A stretch of 64,000 bases of DNA from Pseudohalioglobus sediminis (GCF_008370495.1 NZ_VTUX01000009.1:124376-188375); one strand, 5' to 3'; shown: positions 18,081 to 26,415, counted from the first letter of the stretch. Translations and numbers: made by a program. Notes: a model not told the origin generated them from the sequence alone.

Positions 18081-18108
18081 AACGCCCGGACACCACCCGG
18101 GCGTTTTT
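18081..18108 (+). terminator. Rho-independent terminator
   Basis: AACGCCCGG and CCGGGCGTT form a 9-bp GC-rich stem with a short loop, followed by a run of T, 25 bases after the stop of the secreted protein gene. Confidence 0.85.
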
Positions 18109-18170
18109 GTATCCGGCTGATGCGCACAAAGTGCTATCGCCCATCCACAGGCCGACGCACTCGTGCCACA

Positions 18171-18785
18171 ATGCTGCCCATGCCGACCACCGCCCCATTA
18201 CTCTCCCGCCCTCGCCGCGCTCGCCGACCGGGCAAACCCACGGCGCATAAAACCCGCTACGTACGCCCCAGGGCCGGGGGCGGCAGGCAAAAATCCAAAA
18301 ACCGCAAGCAGCCGGCGCAGATTCTCCTGGGCATCGTGTTTATCGTTGCCCTGGTTGCGTTTTTCGACCAGGCCAGCATCCAGCCCGCCAAACTGCTCAG
18401 CGTGAGCGATGGCGACACCCTGCGGGTATCACTGGATGGACGGGAAGTGAAAGTGCGCCTGTACGGCATCGATACCCCGGAATACAAGCAGCCCTATGGC
18501 AGCGCAGCCAGCGAAGCCCTGCGCGGGCTGGTTGCGAACCGGGAGATCGAGGTAAAGGAGCGCGACAAGGACCGCTACGGCAGGCTGGTGGCCATTGTGT
18601 ATGCGGACGGGGAAAACGTGAACCGGCAACTGGTGGAGAGCGGCTACGCCTGGTGGTACCGCGACCACGCCACTTTCAACGTGCCACTGGCGTTGGCGGA
18701 ATTCAGCGCCCGGCGCAACGACCGCGGCCTGTGGCAGGATGAGGATCCCACACCACCCTGGGAGTGGCGCAGCAAGCGGCGTTGA
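18171..18785 (+). CDS. Membrane-anchored thermonuclease-family (SNase) protein
   Basis: About 204 residues: a basic Arg/Lys-rich N-terminus, one membrane helix (QILLGIVFIVALVAFF), then a staphylococcal-nuclease OB-fold. Active-site segments are visible: VSDGDTLRVSLDG, VRLYGIDTPEYKQPYG, EVKERDKDRYGRLVAIVYADG and QLVESGYAWWY. It would cleave DNA or RNA outside the cytoplasmic membrane in a Ca-dependent way. The open frame extends upstream to 17961 through the terminator, so the start is taken at ATG 18171; ATG 18180 is a close alternative. No strong ribosome site is visible at either. Confidence 0.8.
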   Translation: MLPMPTTAPLLSRPRRARRPGKPTAHKTRYVRPRAGGGRQKSKNRKQPAQILLGIVFIVALVAFFDQASIQPAKLLSVSDGDTLRVSLDGREVKVRLYGIDTPEYKQPYGSAASEALRGLVANREIEVKERDKDRYGRLVAIVYADGENVNRQLVESGYAWWYRDHATFNVPLALAEFSARRNDRGLWQDEDPTPPWEWRSKRR

Positions 18786-18793
18786 AGGCCGGC

Positions 18794-19123
18794 TCAGGAC
18801 ACCCAGGTCAAAAGGGTCTGCAGCACCGGTATGGCCACCGCCACCAGGATCACGCCGAGCATCACGTTGATGCGCGCAAAACGCACTTCCATCTCGGCAA
18901 AGCGTGCATCCACCTGGGCGAAGCGCCGATCCATCTTTGCCTCTATTCGCGTCTCAAACTCCGTGAAACGCGTGTCCAGGTAGTCCCGGGTAACCAGGGC
19001 ATCCATATTGTGTACAAAGACTTGCGTCATGGCTTTGGCGTGCACCTCCGCCTGCTCTCGCGGCACCCCTGAGGATTCCAGCGCGCGGGCGTATTCCAGC
19101 GGATCAAAAGCTATGGCTGCCAT
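18794..19123 (-). CDS. DUF1640/CCDC90-like coiled-coil membrane protein, copy 1
   Basis: A 109-residue, short-stalk member of a six-copy family in this window. The order is a conserved head (MAAIAFDPLEYARALESSGVPREQAEVHAKAM), a neck (NMDALVTRDYLDTRFTEFETRIEAKM), a short coiled coil of RFAQVDARFAEMEVRF type, and a C-terminal membrane anchor (VMLGVILVAVAIPVLQTLLTWV). This matches the head-neck-stalk-anchor plan of the DUF1640/CCDC90 family, which is trimeric where studied; its bacterial function is unknown. An AGGGGAG ribosome site lies just upstream. The head is nearly identical to copies 2 and 5. Confidence 0.85.
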   Translation of the reverse strand: MAAIAFDPLEYARALESSGVPREQAEVHAKAMTQVFVHNMDALVTRDYLDTRFTEFETRIEAKMDRRFAQVDARFAEMEVRFARINVMLGVILVAVAIPVLQTLLTWVS

Positions 19124-19149
19124 GCTACTCCCCTGATCAGTTCTTGACC

Positions 19150-19184
19150 AGCCTACCCAGGCGCCGCAGCGGGTGGAACATCAA
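19150..19184 (-). promoter_or_regulatory. Shared upstream element of the DUF1640 family (copy 1)
   Basis: On the minus strand, TTGATGTTCC (19184-19175) is followed by TAGGCT (19155-19150), with TAGGCTGGTCA continuing. The offset of 29 bases between the two starts is identical in all five clustered copies. TAGGCT can serve as a -10 box, with TTCCAC as a weak -35 at 17 bases. Confidence 0.6.
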
Positions 19185-19220
19185 AAACCGCCAGCTTCGG
19201 CCTTGCCATTCACTCGCCAC

Positions 19221-20078
19221 TCACCGGCCGGGTTCCGCGGCCGCCGCCGTTACCAGCCACACCGCGCCGCCAAGCGCCAACTTGCCGTCGCGGAGGAACG
19301 GCGCCAGGGCCTCGGCGGCATCGTCGACAACGCGCGCTTTCACCTCGGGCGACTGCTCTGCCAGCAGGCGCGCTACCGGGCCCACCATCATCAGCTCCGT
19401 CACGGTTTCGCGCAGGCCGTTGCCGCTGCCGAAGGTCATCTCCACTGAGTGGGGCGCAATGGCGATATCGCCGAAGCCGCTGGCGGCGAGTATGGACTCC
19501 AGCCACTGCGGGTCGGCAAAGGCAAAGGGGCCGGGGGCGTGCGGGTCGGGCGATTCCGGCGCCGGCACATGGCGCAGTGCGGCCTGCACCGGCAGCAGGG
19601 TCCACTGGTTATCCCGCATGGCCTGCCAGCAGCAGAAGCCCAGGCGCGCATCCGCCTTCAGGGCCCGGCGCATATTGCTGAAGGCGGCGATGGGATCGTC
19701 GAAAAACATCACCCCGAAGCGGGAGAACAGCAGGTCGAAACTGGCCGCATCAAAGGCCCAGGTGGCGGCATCCGCCTGCAGGAACGTCAGTGCCGCCGCA
19801 TCCTCGGGCTGGCCCCTGCCGCGGGCTATCTCCAGCATGGGTGCGGAGATATCCACGCCCAGCACACTGCCACCAGCGCCGATATGTTCCGCCAGCAACA
19901 CGCTCTGGCTGCCGCCGCCGCAGCCGATGTCGATGGTATGGCTGCCCGGCTCGGGCTGCACGTGAGCCAGCAGATCGCGGGCAATCGGGTCCAGCAGCTT
20001 CGCCATGGTGGCGTCTTCCGCCGCCCAGCGAGCGCCTGCTTCACCGTTCCAGTATTCATGTTGCTGTTCGTTGGCCAT
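19221..20078 (-). CDS. Class I SAM-dependent methyltransferase
   Basis: A 285-residue UbiE/COQ5-like methyltransferase. The SAM-binding motif I is HTIDIGCGGGSQSVLLAEHI (residues about 47-66), with GVDISAPMLEIAR as the acidic strand, LQADAATWAFDAASFDLLFSRFGVMFFDDP as motifs II-III, and the post-motif helix FSNMRRALKADARL. The substrate cannot be inferred. The N-terminus HEYWNGEAGARWAAEDATM is common in small-molecule methyltransferases. It lies between two DUF1640 copies and is not obviously part of an operon. The insertion around PESPDPHAPGPFAFADPQWL is normal for this subgroup. Confidence 0.85.
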   Translation of the reverse strand: MANEQQHEYWNGEAGARWAAEDATMAKLLDPIARDLLAHVQPEPGSHTIDIGCGGGSQSVLLAEHIGAGGSVLGVDISAPMLEIARGRGQPEDAAALTFLQADAATWAFDAASFDLLFSRFGVMFFDDPIAAFSNMRRALKADARLGFCCWQAMRDNQWTLLPVQAALRHVPAPESPDPHAPGPFAFADPQWLESILAASGFGDIAIAPHSVEMTFGSGNGLRETVTELMMVGPVARLLAEQSPEVKARVVDDAAEALAPFLRDGKLALGGAVWLVTAAAAEPGR

Positions 20079-20290
20079 GCTGATTCATCCCATTAAAAAG
20101 CCGTTATTCTGGCACACCACGCAGCAACCTGCCCGCAATGCCGGCGGGCAGCCGGCAGAGGTTTACAACCAAGAGGTTCAACGTTGGTGCGAGGGTTATG
20201 AAGCCACGGCAGCCGCCGGCAAAAGGAACCATGATTGCGAGTGAGAAAACAGCGTGGCGGCGAAAGCGCGGACGTACAGGAAAAAACGGC

Positions 20291-20812
20291 TCAGAACATC
20301 CAGGCCAGCAGGGTTTGCAGCATCGGTATGGCCACCGCCACCAGGATAACGCCAAGCAGTACGTTGATGCGGGCAAACTTCACATCCACCCCGGCGAAAC
20401 GCTGGTCCATGCGCGATTGCAGTTCCCTGAACTGCATGTCCACCTGATGAAAGCGCTCATGCACCTGACGAAAGCACTCATCCACATGCTGAAAGCGCTC
20501 TTCCACCTGCTGAAAGCGCTCATCCACCTGCTGAAACCGCTCATCCACCTGATGAAAGCGCTCATCCACCTGGTGAAAGCGCTCATCCACCCGGGCAAAG
20601 CCCTGCTCCATCCTGGCATCCAGCCTGGACTCCAGGCGCGCTTCAAACTCAGCAAGGCGCGTATCCAGGTAGTCCCGGGTGACCAGGGCATCCATATTGT
20701 GTACAAAGACTTGCGTCATGGCTTTGGCGTGTACCTCCGCCTGCTCTCGCGGCACCCCTGAGGACTCCAGCGCGCGGGCGTACTCCAGCGGATCAAATGC
20801 TATCGCTGCCAT
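20291..20812 (-). CDS. DUF1640/CCDC90-like coiled-coil membrane protein, copy 2 (long heptad stalk)
   Basis: A 173-residue paralogue of copy 1. The head and neck are nearly the same, but the stalk is greatly expanded by an array of heptads of the type VDERFHQ/VDERFQQ (about eight in a row), then FRELQSRMDQRFAGVDVKFARI and the anchor VLLGVILVAVAIPMLQTLLAWM. At the DNA level the stalk is a 21-base tandem repeat. The expansion changes only stalk length, keeping the heptad register. It is a single gene with its own copy of the shared upstream element. Confidence 0.85.
   Translation of the reverse strand: MAAIAFDPLEYARALESSGVPREQAEVHAKAMTQVFVHNMDALVTRDYLDTRLAEFEARLESRLDARMEQGFARVDERFHQVDERFHQVDERFQQVDERFQQVEERFQHVDECFRQVHERFHQVDMQFRELQSRMDQRFAGVDVKFARINVLLGVILVAVAIPMLQTLLAWMF
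20443..20600. repeat. 21-bp coding minisatellite (coiled-coil heptads)
   Basis: About seven to eight imperfect copies of a 21-base unit of the form CTGATGAAAGCGCTCATCCA (plus strand). Each encodes one VDERFHQ-type heptad of the copy 2 stalk. Confidence 0.85.
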
Positions 20813-20838
20813 GCTACTCCCCTGATCAGTTCCTGACC

Positions 20839-20873
20839 AGACTACACAGGCACAGCCACCACAGGAACATCAA
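20839..20873 (-). promoter_or_regulatory. Shared upstream element of the DUF1640 family (copy 2)
   Basis: Minus-strand TTGATGTTCC (20873-20864) and TAGTCT (20844-20839), at the same 29-base offset as in copy 1. Confidence 0.6.
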
Positions 20874-20900
20874 AACCCGCCAGGCGATGCCACCCGCCCG

Positions 20901-21986
20901 CTACTTCAGGTTCCAGCCCACCAGGATCGAGTGGCCATCCACATCGGTACCGGTACTGAGCTGGTAGCCGATGCTGATATCTTCAAGGAAGCGATTGTCT
21001 GCAGACAGGTCTACACCAACGGAATAACCAAACTCATAGAAGTGGGTGAAGCCCAGCGCGTCGCGGTTACTGCCGGTGAAGGCGGTGGCGCCCACATGGG
21101 CGATGCCGAACAGGGACCTGCCCAGGAGTTTGGGGGCCCAGGGGTGTTTCATATCCAGCTTCAGCGACGTGGTACCGGTGCTCTCACTGAAACCCTGGAG
21201 ATCACGGGATTCCGAGTAGCTGGCGATGTGGCTGTAGGTATAGCGCCCTTTTATCGACATATCGTAGCGCTCCCGCCACTGCCAGTTGTAATCCAGCCCT
21301 GTTGCGAGGCTGGCTACCCAGGCGTTGGTGTCCCAGTTGAACAGCACGCCATCGAGAATGGGGGCAAGTATCTCCTCGCTAAAGCCCCCGCTGTAATCGG
21401 CGTCGCTTTTCAGCCGACTCACGCCCAGATCAGCACCCGCGAGCAGTGACAGCCGCGGCGACAGATGCCAGCGCAGGCCGGCACCGAAGCCGGCACTCGC
21501 TGCCGTCCATTTCGCGTCAATGTCCTCCCCTTCCGATACAGTGAAGTCCGTTTCTTGCCGCGCGCGGCTGAAGGTGGCACGCAGCAGCACGTCTACATTG
21601 TCGTCAGCGCCAGGGATCTCGTACTGCAGGGGTAGCTTGAAAATATCGTAGTCGGCATCATCGGCTTTCAGGCGCGACGCGCTGATATTTGGCTCGATGA
21701 AAAAACTGAGCATGTGGACATAACCCGCGCCGATATTCGAGTTATTGATCTCTTTCTGCAAGGCGTCACGCAGATCGTCAAGCCAGTCATCGCCCGGGGA
21801 GGTTTGCGCCAGCCCAGCGGGGGTGTGCAACAGGCACATGCCAAGCACCCAGGGCAGGCACAGGCGCCCCGTGGAGCCGCTGCCTCGCCCGCCTGTTACC
21901 ACCGGGCCCTGCCCTGCTGTATGTTGCTTCGCCGCGATGCGCACGGTGGCTCCTGCGTGGTGTCGATGAGTATCCGGACTGATCAT
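20901..21986 (-). CDS. Solitary outer-membrane beta-barrel (autotransporter-barrel-like)
   Basis: A 361-residue frame. After a signal-type segment (LCLPWVLGMCLLHTPAGLAQ) come a short helix (DDWLDDLRDALQKEINNSNIGAGYVHM) and about twelve amphipathic beta strands such as GAGLRWHLSPRLSLLAGADLGV, YDMSIKGRYTYSHIASY and DISIGYQLSTGTDVDGHSILVGWNLK. The C-terminus is a barrel end (ILVGWNLK). There is no passenger domain, which fits the solitary autotransporter-barrel family (PF11557-like). The first ATG gives a 45-residue polar N-terminus before the signal peptide, so the true start is probably an internal GTG near residue 30. The transported substrate is unknown. Confidence 0.7.
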   Translation of the reverse strand: MISPDTHRHHAGATVRIAAKQHTAGQGPVVTGGRGSGSTGRLCLPWVLGMCLLHTPAGLAQTSPGDDWLDDLRDALQKEINNSNIGAGYVHMLSFFIEPNISASRLKADDADYDIFKLPLQYEIPGADDNVDVLLRATFSRARQETDFTVSEGEDIDAKWTAASAGFGAGLRWHLSPRLSLLAGADLGVSRLKSDADYSGGFSEEILAPILDGVLFNWDTNAWVASLATGLDYNWQWRERYDMSIKGRYTYSHIASYSESRDLQGFSESTGTTSLKLDMKHPWAPKLLGRSLFGIAHVGATAFTGSNRDALGFTHFYEFGYSVGVDLSADNRFLEDISIGYQLSTGTDVDGHSILVGWNLK

Positions 21987-22154
21987 ACTAACTGCGCGCT
22001 TGCCGCGGCGCCAGAATCAGCGCGCGCCCGAGTGGTCAAAACTTGCCGCGTGAGAAAAGTGCCGATTGATAGCAGGCCAGCCGGGCAGATATCGCTGCAT
22101 GATTTGCCGACTCTACGGAGACGGCGAACGGAATTGATGCGCAGGGCGGCCGGA

Positions 22155-22682
22155 TCAGCCCAGCAGGCGGTGGATAAGCGGGATGACCACGCACACCAGG
22201 GTGATGCCCTGCATCCAGTAGAGCAGGTTGAAGCGGCCATCCATGCGCTCAAAGCGCACATCGACCTGCGCAAAGCGCCGATCCATCTCCAGTGCCAGAT
22301 CAACAAAGCGCTTATCCGTGCTCGCCTCCATTTCAGCAAAGCGCTTGTCCATGTTTGCCTCCAGCTCAGCAAAGCGCGCGTCTATGCTCGCCTCCATTTC
22401 GGCAAAGCGCGCGTCCACAGCGCCGAAGCGCCTGTCCACATCGCCAAAGCGCTTGTCGATGCTCGATATCAGCTCGGCGAAGCGCCTGTCCATCTCACCC
22501 ACGATCCGCGTTTCAAACTCATTGAAGCGGGAATCCAGATAATCCTTGGTTACCAGGGCATCGAAATTGTGCAGAAACATGGCGGTCATGGCTTTTGCGT
22601 GCACCTCTGCCTGTTCGCGGGGAACCCCCGACGCTTCCAGCTGGTGTGTGTACTCCAGCGGATCGAATGCGATAGCAGCCAT
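22155..22682 (-). CDS. DUF1640/CCDC90-like coiled-coil membrane protein, copy 3
   Basis: A 175-residue paralogue. The head is MAAIAFDPLEYTHQLEASGVPREQAEVHAKAM and the neck LVTKDYLDSRFNEFETRIVGEMDRRF. The stalk mixes 7- and 11-residue repeats (DKRFGDVDRRFGAVDARFAEMEASIDARFAELEANMDKRF). The anchor is different (LLYWMQGITLVCVVIPLIHRLLG). The start at 22682 is supported by a GAGGTG ribosome site 6 bases upstream; an in-frame ATG at 22709 lacks one. It is the most diverged in its anchor, so it may pair with a different membrane partner. Confidence 0.82.
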   Translation of the reverse strand: MAAIAFDPLEYTHQLEASGVPREQAEVHAKAMTAMFLHNFDALVTKDYLDSRFNEFETRIVGEMDRRFAELISSIDKRFGDVDRRFGAVDARFAEMEASIDARFAELEANMDKRFAEMEASTDKRFVDLALEMDRRFAQVDVRFERMDGRFNLLYWMQGITLVCVVIPLIHRLLG

Positions 22683-22708
22683 ATTACACCTCGAATTTAC
22701 GCACACCA

Positions 22709-22743
22709 AGCGTACGCAAACGCGATGCGGGAGCGAACATCAA
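22709..22743 (-). promoter_or_regulatory. Shared upstream element of the DUF1640 family (copy 3)
   Basis: Minus-strand TTGATGTTCG (22743-22734) and TACGCT (22714-22709), at the same offset, although the rest of this leader differs from the other copies. Confidence 0.55.
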
Positions 22744-22818
22744 AAGCGGGCAATGAGCCAGGACAGGCCTCGACAGCAATAGAACCTGTAACCAGGCCCG
22801 GGTGGCATACGCGGTACT

Positions 22819-22966
22819 ATCGCGGCTGTAGCCGCTCCCACAACATAACCAGCCCCCTGCCCCCTGCCCCCTGCCCCCTGCCCAACCCCCGTAGGAGCGG
22901 CTACAGCCGCGATCAACAATACCCTGGCCCATATCTAGTCCCGTAGGAGCGGCTACAGCCGCGATC
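22819..22966. repeat. Three REP palindromes and a 7-bp satellite
   Basis: REP copies lie at 22819-22842 (reverse), 22891-22914 and 22943-22966 (forward), each with the head GTAGGAGCGG and tail CCGCGATC. Between the first two is GCCCCCT repeated four times plus a partial unit (22852-22883). The 22683-23042 gap otherwise holds the copy 3 leader and no gene. Confidence 0.9.
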
Positions 22967-23042
22967 AGAAATAGCCTGCCAATACCCTACCAGTGTAAAC
23001 TTCAACCATTGGGGATTCGGGGGCCGACAGGGAAGCAAGACA

Positions 23043-24005
23043 GTGAGTAAACGCATATTCGTTGCCGGCCATCGCGGCATGGTGGGCGCTGCCCTGGTGC
23101 GGCAGCTGCAACAGCAAAGCGGCAACGAGATCATCACCCGCAGCCGCGCCGAGCTGGACCTCACCAACCAGCAGGCGGTGCAGCAGTTCTTCGCCGGCGA
23201 ACAGATCGACGAGGTGTACCTGGCGGCGGCCAAGGTGGGCGGCATCCACGCCAACGACACCTACCCGGCAGACTTCATCTACGACAACCTCATGCTCGAG
23301 GCTAACGTTATCCACCAGGCCTTCGCCCACGGGGTGAACAAACTGCTGTTTCTGGGCAGCTCCTGCATTTACCCGCGCCTTGCTGAACAACCCATGAGCG
23401 AAGACGCGCTGCTAACCGGCACGCTGGAGCCCACCAACGAACCCTACGCGCTGGCCAAGATCGCCGGCATCAAGCTGTGCGAAAGCTACAACCGCCAGCA
23501 CGACACCGACTACCGCAGCGTGATGCCCACCAACCTCTATGGCCCCGGCGACAACTTTCACCCGGAAAACAGCCACGTGATCCCCGCCCTGCTGCGCCGC
23601 TTTCACGAGGCTGTGCAAAGCGGCGCCAGCAGCATCACCATCTGGGGCACCGGTAAGCCGCTGCGGGAATTCCTGCACGTGGACGACATGGCCCGGGCCT
23701 CGGTGCACGTGATGAACCTGCCGCAGGAAGAATACGCCGCGGTGACCCAACCGCGCCTCAGCCACATCAACGTGGGCAGCGGCGTGGACTGCTCCATTGC
23801 CGAACTGGCGGAAACCATCGGCAAAGTCACTGGTTTTACCGGCACCATCGACTACGACATTAGCAAACCGGACGGCGCGCCGAGAAAGCTGATGGACAAC
23901 AGCAAACTGCGCGCCCTGGGCTGGCAGCCCGAATACAACCTGCAAGCAGGCCTGGCCGACGCCTACCGCTGGTACCTGGAACACCTGGACACAGCCCGCA
24001 CCTGA
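23043..24005 (+). CDS. fcl: GDP-L-fucose synthase
   Basis: A 320-residue epimerase/reductase (also called wcaG) that converts GDP-4-keto-6-deoxymannose to GDP-L-fucose with NADPH. It has the N-terminal Rossmann motif [16 protein letters not shown], the family segment [30 protein letters not shown], the catalytic GSSCIYP and [18 protein letters not shown], and [29 protein letters not shown]. It starts with GTG. The partner gmd lies 3 kb downstream on the same strand, but a DUF1640 gene, an HNH gene and a gmd relic interrupt the usual gmd-fcl pair. Confidence 0.95.
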   Translation: MSKRIFVAGHRGMVGAALVRQLQQQSGNEIITRSRAELDLTNQQAVQQFFAGEQIDEVYLAAAKVGGIHANDTYPADFIYDNLMLEANVIHQAFAHGVNKLLFLGSSCIYPRLAEQPMSEDALLTGTLEPTNEPYALAKIAGIKLCESYNRQHDTDYRSVMPTNLYGPGDNFHPENSHVIPALLRRFHEAVQSGASSITIWGTGKPLREFLHVDDMARASVHVMNLPQEEYAAVTQPRLSHINVGSGVDCSIAELAETIGKVTGFTGTIDYDISKPDGAPRKLMDNSKLRALGWQPEYNLQAGLADAYRWYLEHLDTART

Positions 24006-24022
24006 GCGAAGACACTAACCCT

Positions 24023-24046
24023 GTAGGAGCGGCCACAGCCGCGATC
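24023..24046. repeat. REP palindrome
   Basis: One forward REP copy (head GTAGGAGCGG, GGCC variant core) 17 bases after the fcl stop, where it could act as a 3' hairpin. Confidence 0.85.
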
Positions 24047-24083
24047 ACCCAACAACCGCAACCACCACAACCGCCGGCGCAAA

Positions 24084-24104
24084 ACGTCAACTCCGCGGAA
24101 ACGT
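24084..24104. repeat. Degenerate copy of the GTTTCCGCGGAAAC palindrome
   Basis: The right arm CCGCGGAAACGT is intact and the left arm (ACGTCAACTC) is decayed. It is a relative of the perfect copies at 24793, 25439 and 28157. Confidence 0.5.
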
Positions 24105-24138
24105 CGGCCAGAATTGATGTGTAGCTACCGATGCAGCG

Positions 24139-24588
24139 CTAAGCCACCCAAACCAGCACAGCCTGCAAAACCGGCACCGCCAGCGCTGCCAGAATCACGG
24201 CCAGCATTACATTCACTTTGGCAAAGCGGGTTTCCATCTCGGCGAAGCCAAGCTGCATACGCGACTCGAGTTCATTGAAGCGCAACTCGAACCGGGCGTC
24301 CTGCGCAGCGAAGCGGTGGTCAACCTCTGCAAAGCGCGCATCAAACCTGGCCTCAATGTCAGCAAAGCGAGCGTCAACCTGGGCGAAACGATGATCCAAC
24401 TCCCGCCCTATCCGCGACTCAAATTCGGCGAACCGGGTATCCAGGTAATCCTTGGTTACCAGGGCATCAAAATGTTGCACATACATGGCAGCCAATCCCT
24501 CCGCGACAACCTTCGCCTGGGCCGGGGGCATACCTGCCTCTTGCAGTTGCTCCGCGAAACCTGTCGGCGTCAACACTATCGCTGCCAT
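24139..24588 (-). CDS. DUF1640/CCDC90-like coiled-coil membrane protein, copy 4
   Basis: A 149-residue paralogue with the most diverged head (MAAIVLTPTGFAEQLQEAGMPPAQAKVVAEGLAAMYVQHFDALVTKDYLDTRF). The stalk is mostly 11-residue repeats (RFADIEARFDARFAEVDHRFAAQDARFELRFNELESRM) and the anchor is VMLAVILAALAVPVLQAVLVWV. It is convergent with fcl and has its own shared upstream element. Head divergence with a conserved neck suggests partner specificity in the head. Confidence 0.82.
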   Translation of the reverse strand: MAAIVLTPTGFAEQLQEAGMPPAQAKVVAEGLAAMYVQHFDALVTKDYLDTRFAEFESRIGRELDHRFAQVDARFADIEARFDARFAEVDHRFAAQDARFELRFNELESRMQLGFAEMETRFAKVNVMLAVILAALAVPVLQAVLVWVA

Positions 24589-24614
24589 GCTACGCCTCCA
24601 CTTAATGCCTGACC

Positions 24615-24649
24615 AGCCTACCCTGTGGCGTTACGAGCACGAACATCAA
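24615..24649 (-). promoter_or_regulatory. Shared upstream element of the DUF1640 family (copy 4)
   Basis: Minus-strand TTGATGTTCG (24649-24640) and TAGGCT (24620-24615), at the same 29-base offset. It overlaps the end region of the HNH gene leader on the same strand. Confidence 0.6.
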
Positions 24650-24661
24650 AAGTCAGCACCA

Positions 24662-26080
24662 TCAAACGCCCGCCCCACCCCGCCGCAACAAACCGTCGAT
24701 GGCCATGCCGTAATCACAGCGCTCGCCCTGCCAGTGCGGCACGCAGGTGAGGGGCGTGACCTGCGCGCCCTGGTGCAGCGCCAGCTGGGAGGACGTTTCC
24801 GCGGAAACGTTTTGAAACTGCGGGAAGATGCTTTCCTGCAGCACCTGCCCATCCTTGCCGGTGAAAATAAAACGCCGCTCACTCCGCGAACCCTCCGCAC
24901 GAAGGCTGAACTCGCCGTTGTGTAACGCGCGGTGATGATGCCGGCACAGGGTGACCAGGTTATCGAGGCTGGTTTCGCCGCCGTCCACCCAGTGCACGAT
25001 GTGGTGCGCATCTACATATTTGCGCTCACAGCAACCCGGCACCCGGCAGGTCTGGTCGCGCAGTGCCAGCGCGCGGCGTATCGCAGGCGGCACGGTGCGG
25101 CTGCGCCGGCCAATGTTGAGCACCTCACCCTGCTCGCCCTCCAGCACGGTGACCAGGCTGGCGTCGCAGCACAGGCGCCTTGCCGTGGCCGGACTCACGC
25201 CCTGGTTATGCTCAAGGTGGCAAGGCTCACCGAGCGCATCACCCTGCTCCAGCGCCCCGCGCAGGGCCGCCAGACTCACGTGCAACTGCACCTGGCAGCG
25301 CTCCGCCCCTTTCAGGGCCGAGGGGCCTTGCGCCGAGGCGAGGAAATGCTCCGCCAGCGTTTCCATGGCATCCGCACGCAGCTGCCGCAATGAGGGCCGC
25401 TCCGGTTCCCCCGCCAGCGCGGCAGGCCCTGCCTCCGGCGTTTCCGCGGAAACGTTTTCCAGCGGGCCGCCCGCCTCCTGGGCCAATGCCGCCTCGATGG
25501 CCTTCACCACCAGCGTACCCGCCTCGGGGGGAAGTTTGGCGTGCAGCACCCACATACCCTGCTCGTCCTGGTAATACACCAGTTCCCGTGCCGCCTGCTG
25601 CGCCGCCTCATGCTCCTGCTCACGGGCACGCAGCACACGGCGGTATTTATTCACCACCTGCTCCAGATGGCTGGCGGTGCCGTGGCGGGCGATCATCAGC
25701 AGGTAGTCCTCATTCTCCGGCGTGGCGACACGCGTCATGGCGCGCACCTTGGAGTAACTGATTTCCCCAGCGGCAAAGGCCGCGTCGATCAGGGGCAGCG
25801 ATTCCAGGCAGTGCGCCACACGCACCTTCTCCCGCGCTGTGCCCAGGTCGATACCGCAGCGCCAGTTGAGCCAGTGCGCGCAGGAACGCACCGTGCCGCC
25901 GCCACTCCAGCCCTTGCTGTCGTCAAAGCGGGCAATGAGCTTGAGCAAGCGGTGATTGGCAGCGTTGATCTGCCCCGCCAGCAGGGTGATTTCACGGCCG
26001 AGGTCTTCCGGATCATCGCCCGGCACCCCTGAGTAAACGGCTGAGGAGACGGCTGGGGGAACGGCTGTGGCACAGGTCAT
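24662..26080 (-). CDS. DUF222 / HNH endonuclease (13E12-repeat type)
   Basis: A 472-residue protein with an N-terminal DUF222 region (EITLLAGQINAANHRLLKLIARFDDSKGW ... RSCAHWLNWRCGIDLGTAREKVRVAHCLESLPLIDAAFAAGEISYSKVRAMTRVATPENE) and a C-terminal HNH nuclease with zinc cysteines and His pairs (CRVPGCCERKYVDAHHIVHWVDGGETSLDNLVTLCRHHHRALHNGEF). Such genes are dispersed and often multicopy, and their DNA target is generally unknown. The start at 26080 has a GGAGGTG ribosome site. Two copies of an 18-bp palindrome lie in frame inside it, each encoding NVSAET (near residues 209 and 428). The second is in a C-terminal tail beyond the HNH domain. Confidence 0.85.
   Translation of the reverse strand: MTCATAVPPAVSSAVYSGVPGDDPEDLGREITLLAGQINAANHRLLKLIARFDDSKGWSGGGTVRSCAHWLNWRCGIDLGTAREKVRVAHCLESLPLIDAAFAAGEISYSKVRAMTRVATPENEDYLLMIARHGTASHLEQVVNKYRRVLRAREQEHEAAQQAARELVYYQDEQGMWVLHAKLPPEAGTLVVKAIEAALAQEAGGPLENVSAETPEAGPAALAGEPERPSLRQLRADAMETLAEHFLASAQGPSALKGAERCQVQLHVSLAALRGALEQGDALGEPCHLEHNQGVSPATARRLCCDASLVTVLEGEQGEVLNIGRRSRTVPPAIRRALALRDQTCRVPGCCERKYVDAHHIVHWVDGGETSLDNLVTLCRHHHRALHNGEFSLRAEGSRSERRFIFTGKDGQVLQESIFPQFQNVSAETSSQLALHQGAQVTPLTCVPHWQGERCDYGMAIDGLLRRGGAGV
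24793..24810. repeat. Perfect 18-bp palindrome inside the HNH gene
   Basis: ACGTTTCCGCGGAAACGT, self-complementary over all 18 bases and translated as part of QNVSAET. Confidence 0.85.
25439..25454. repeat. Second palindrome copy inside the HNH gene
   Basis: CGTTTCCGCGGAAACG, a 16-base perfect core translated as part of ENVSAET. Confidence 0.8.
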
Positions 26081-26246
26081 GGTCAACACCTCCGATACTG
26101 TACATAAAACCAGTATTCACCAATGCACGGTGCTAACCCAAGCCCTGCAATCCATCAAAACCGGCCAGCGCCGAACCGCGACGGCACAAAAACAGGCACT
26201 GGCACCGGCATGCCACCCCGAACCCATCACCATCAATACAACGCTC

Positions 26247-26359
26247 ACCACACCCTGTAAGAGATGATTGCCGAGGAGGCCAGTAGCGACCTGCAGGCAG
26301 CACGCAAAAACCGGCCACTACAGCGGGAAGGTTATGAAGTGAACCAGGTTCGAGAATAA
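26247..26359 (+). pseudogene. Relic of the 3' end of a second gmd
   Basis: The translation [32 protein letters not shown] followed by TAA matches the C-terminus of the intact gmd ([32 protein letters not shown]). Upstream of the EMI the homology continues to about 26247, then meets a TAA and stops. Only the last 35 or so codons survive. It lies in the 335-base gap between the HNH gene and DUF1640 copy 5, together with a REP at 26380-26402. Confidence 0.8.
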
Positions 26360-26379
26360 CCGGAGAGCCCGGTTAATTT

Positions 26380-26402
26380 GTAGAAGCGGCTACAGCCGCG
26401 AG
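26380..26402. repeat. REP palindrome (variant head)
   Basis: A forward REP with the head GTAGAAGCGG, 20 bases after the gmd relic stop and just before the end of DUF1640 copy 5. Confidence 0.8.
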
Positions 26403-26415
26403 TGGGCGGCCCAAC

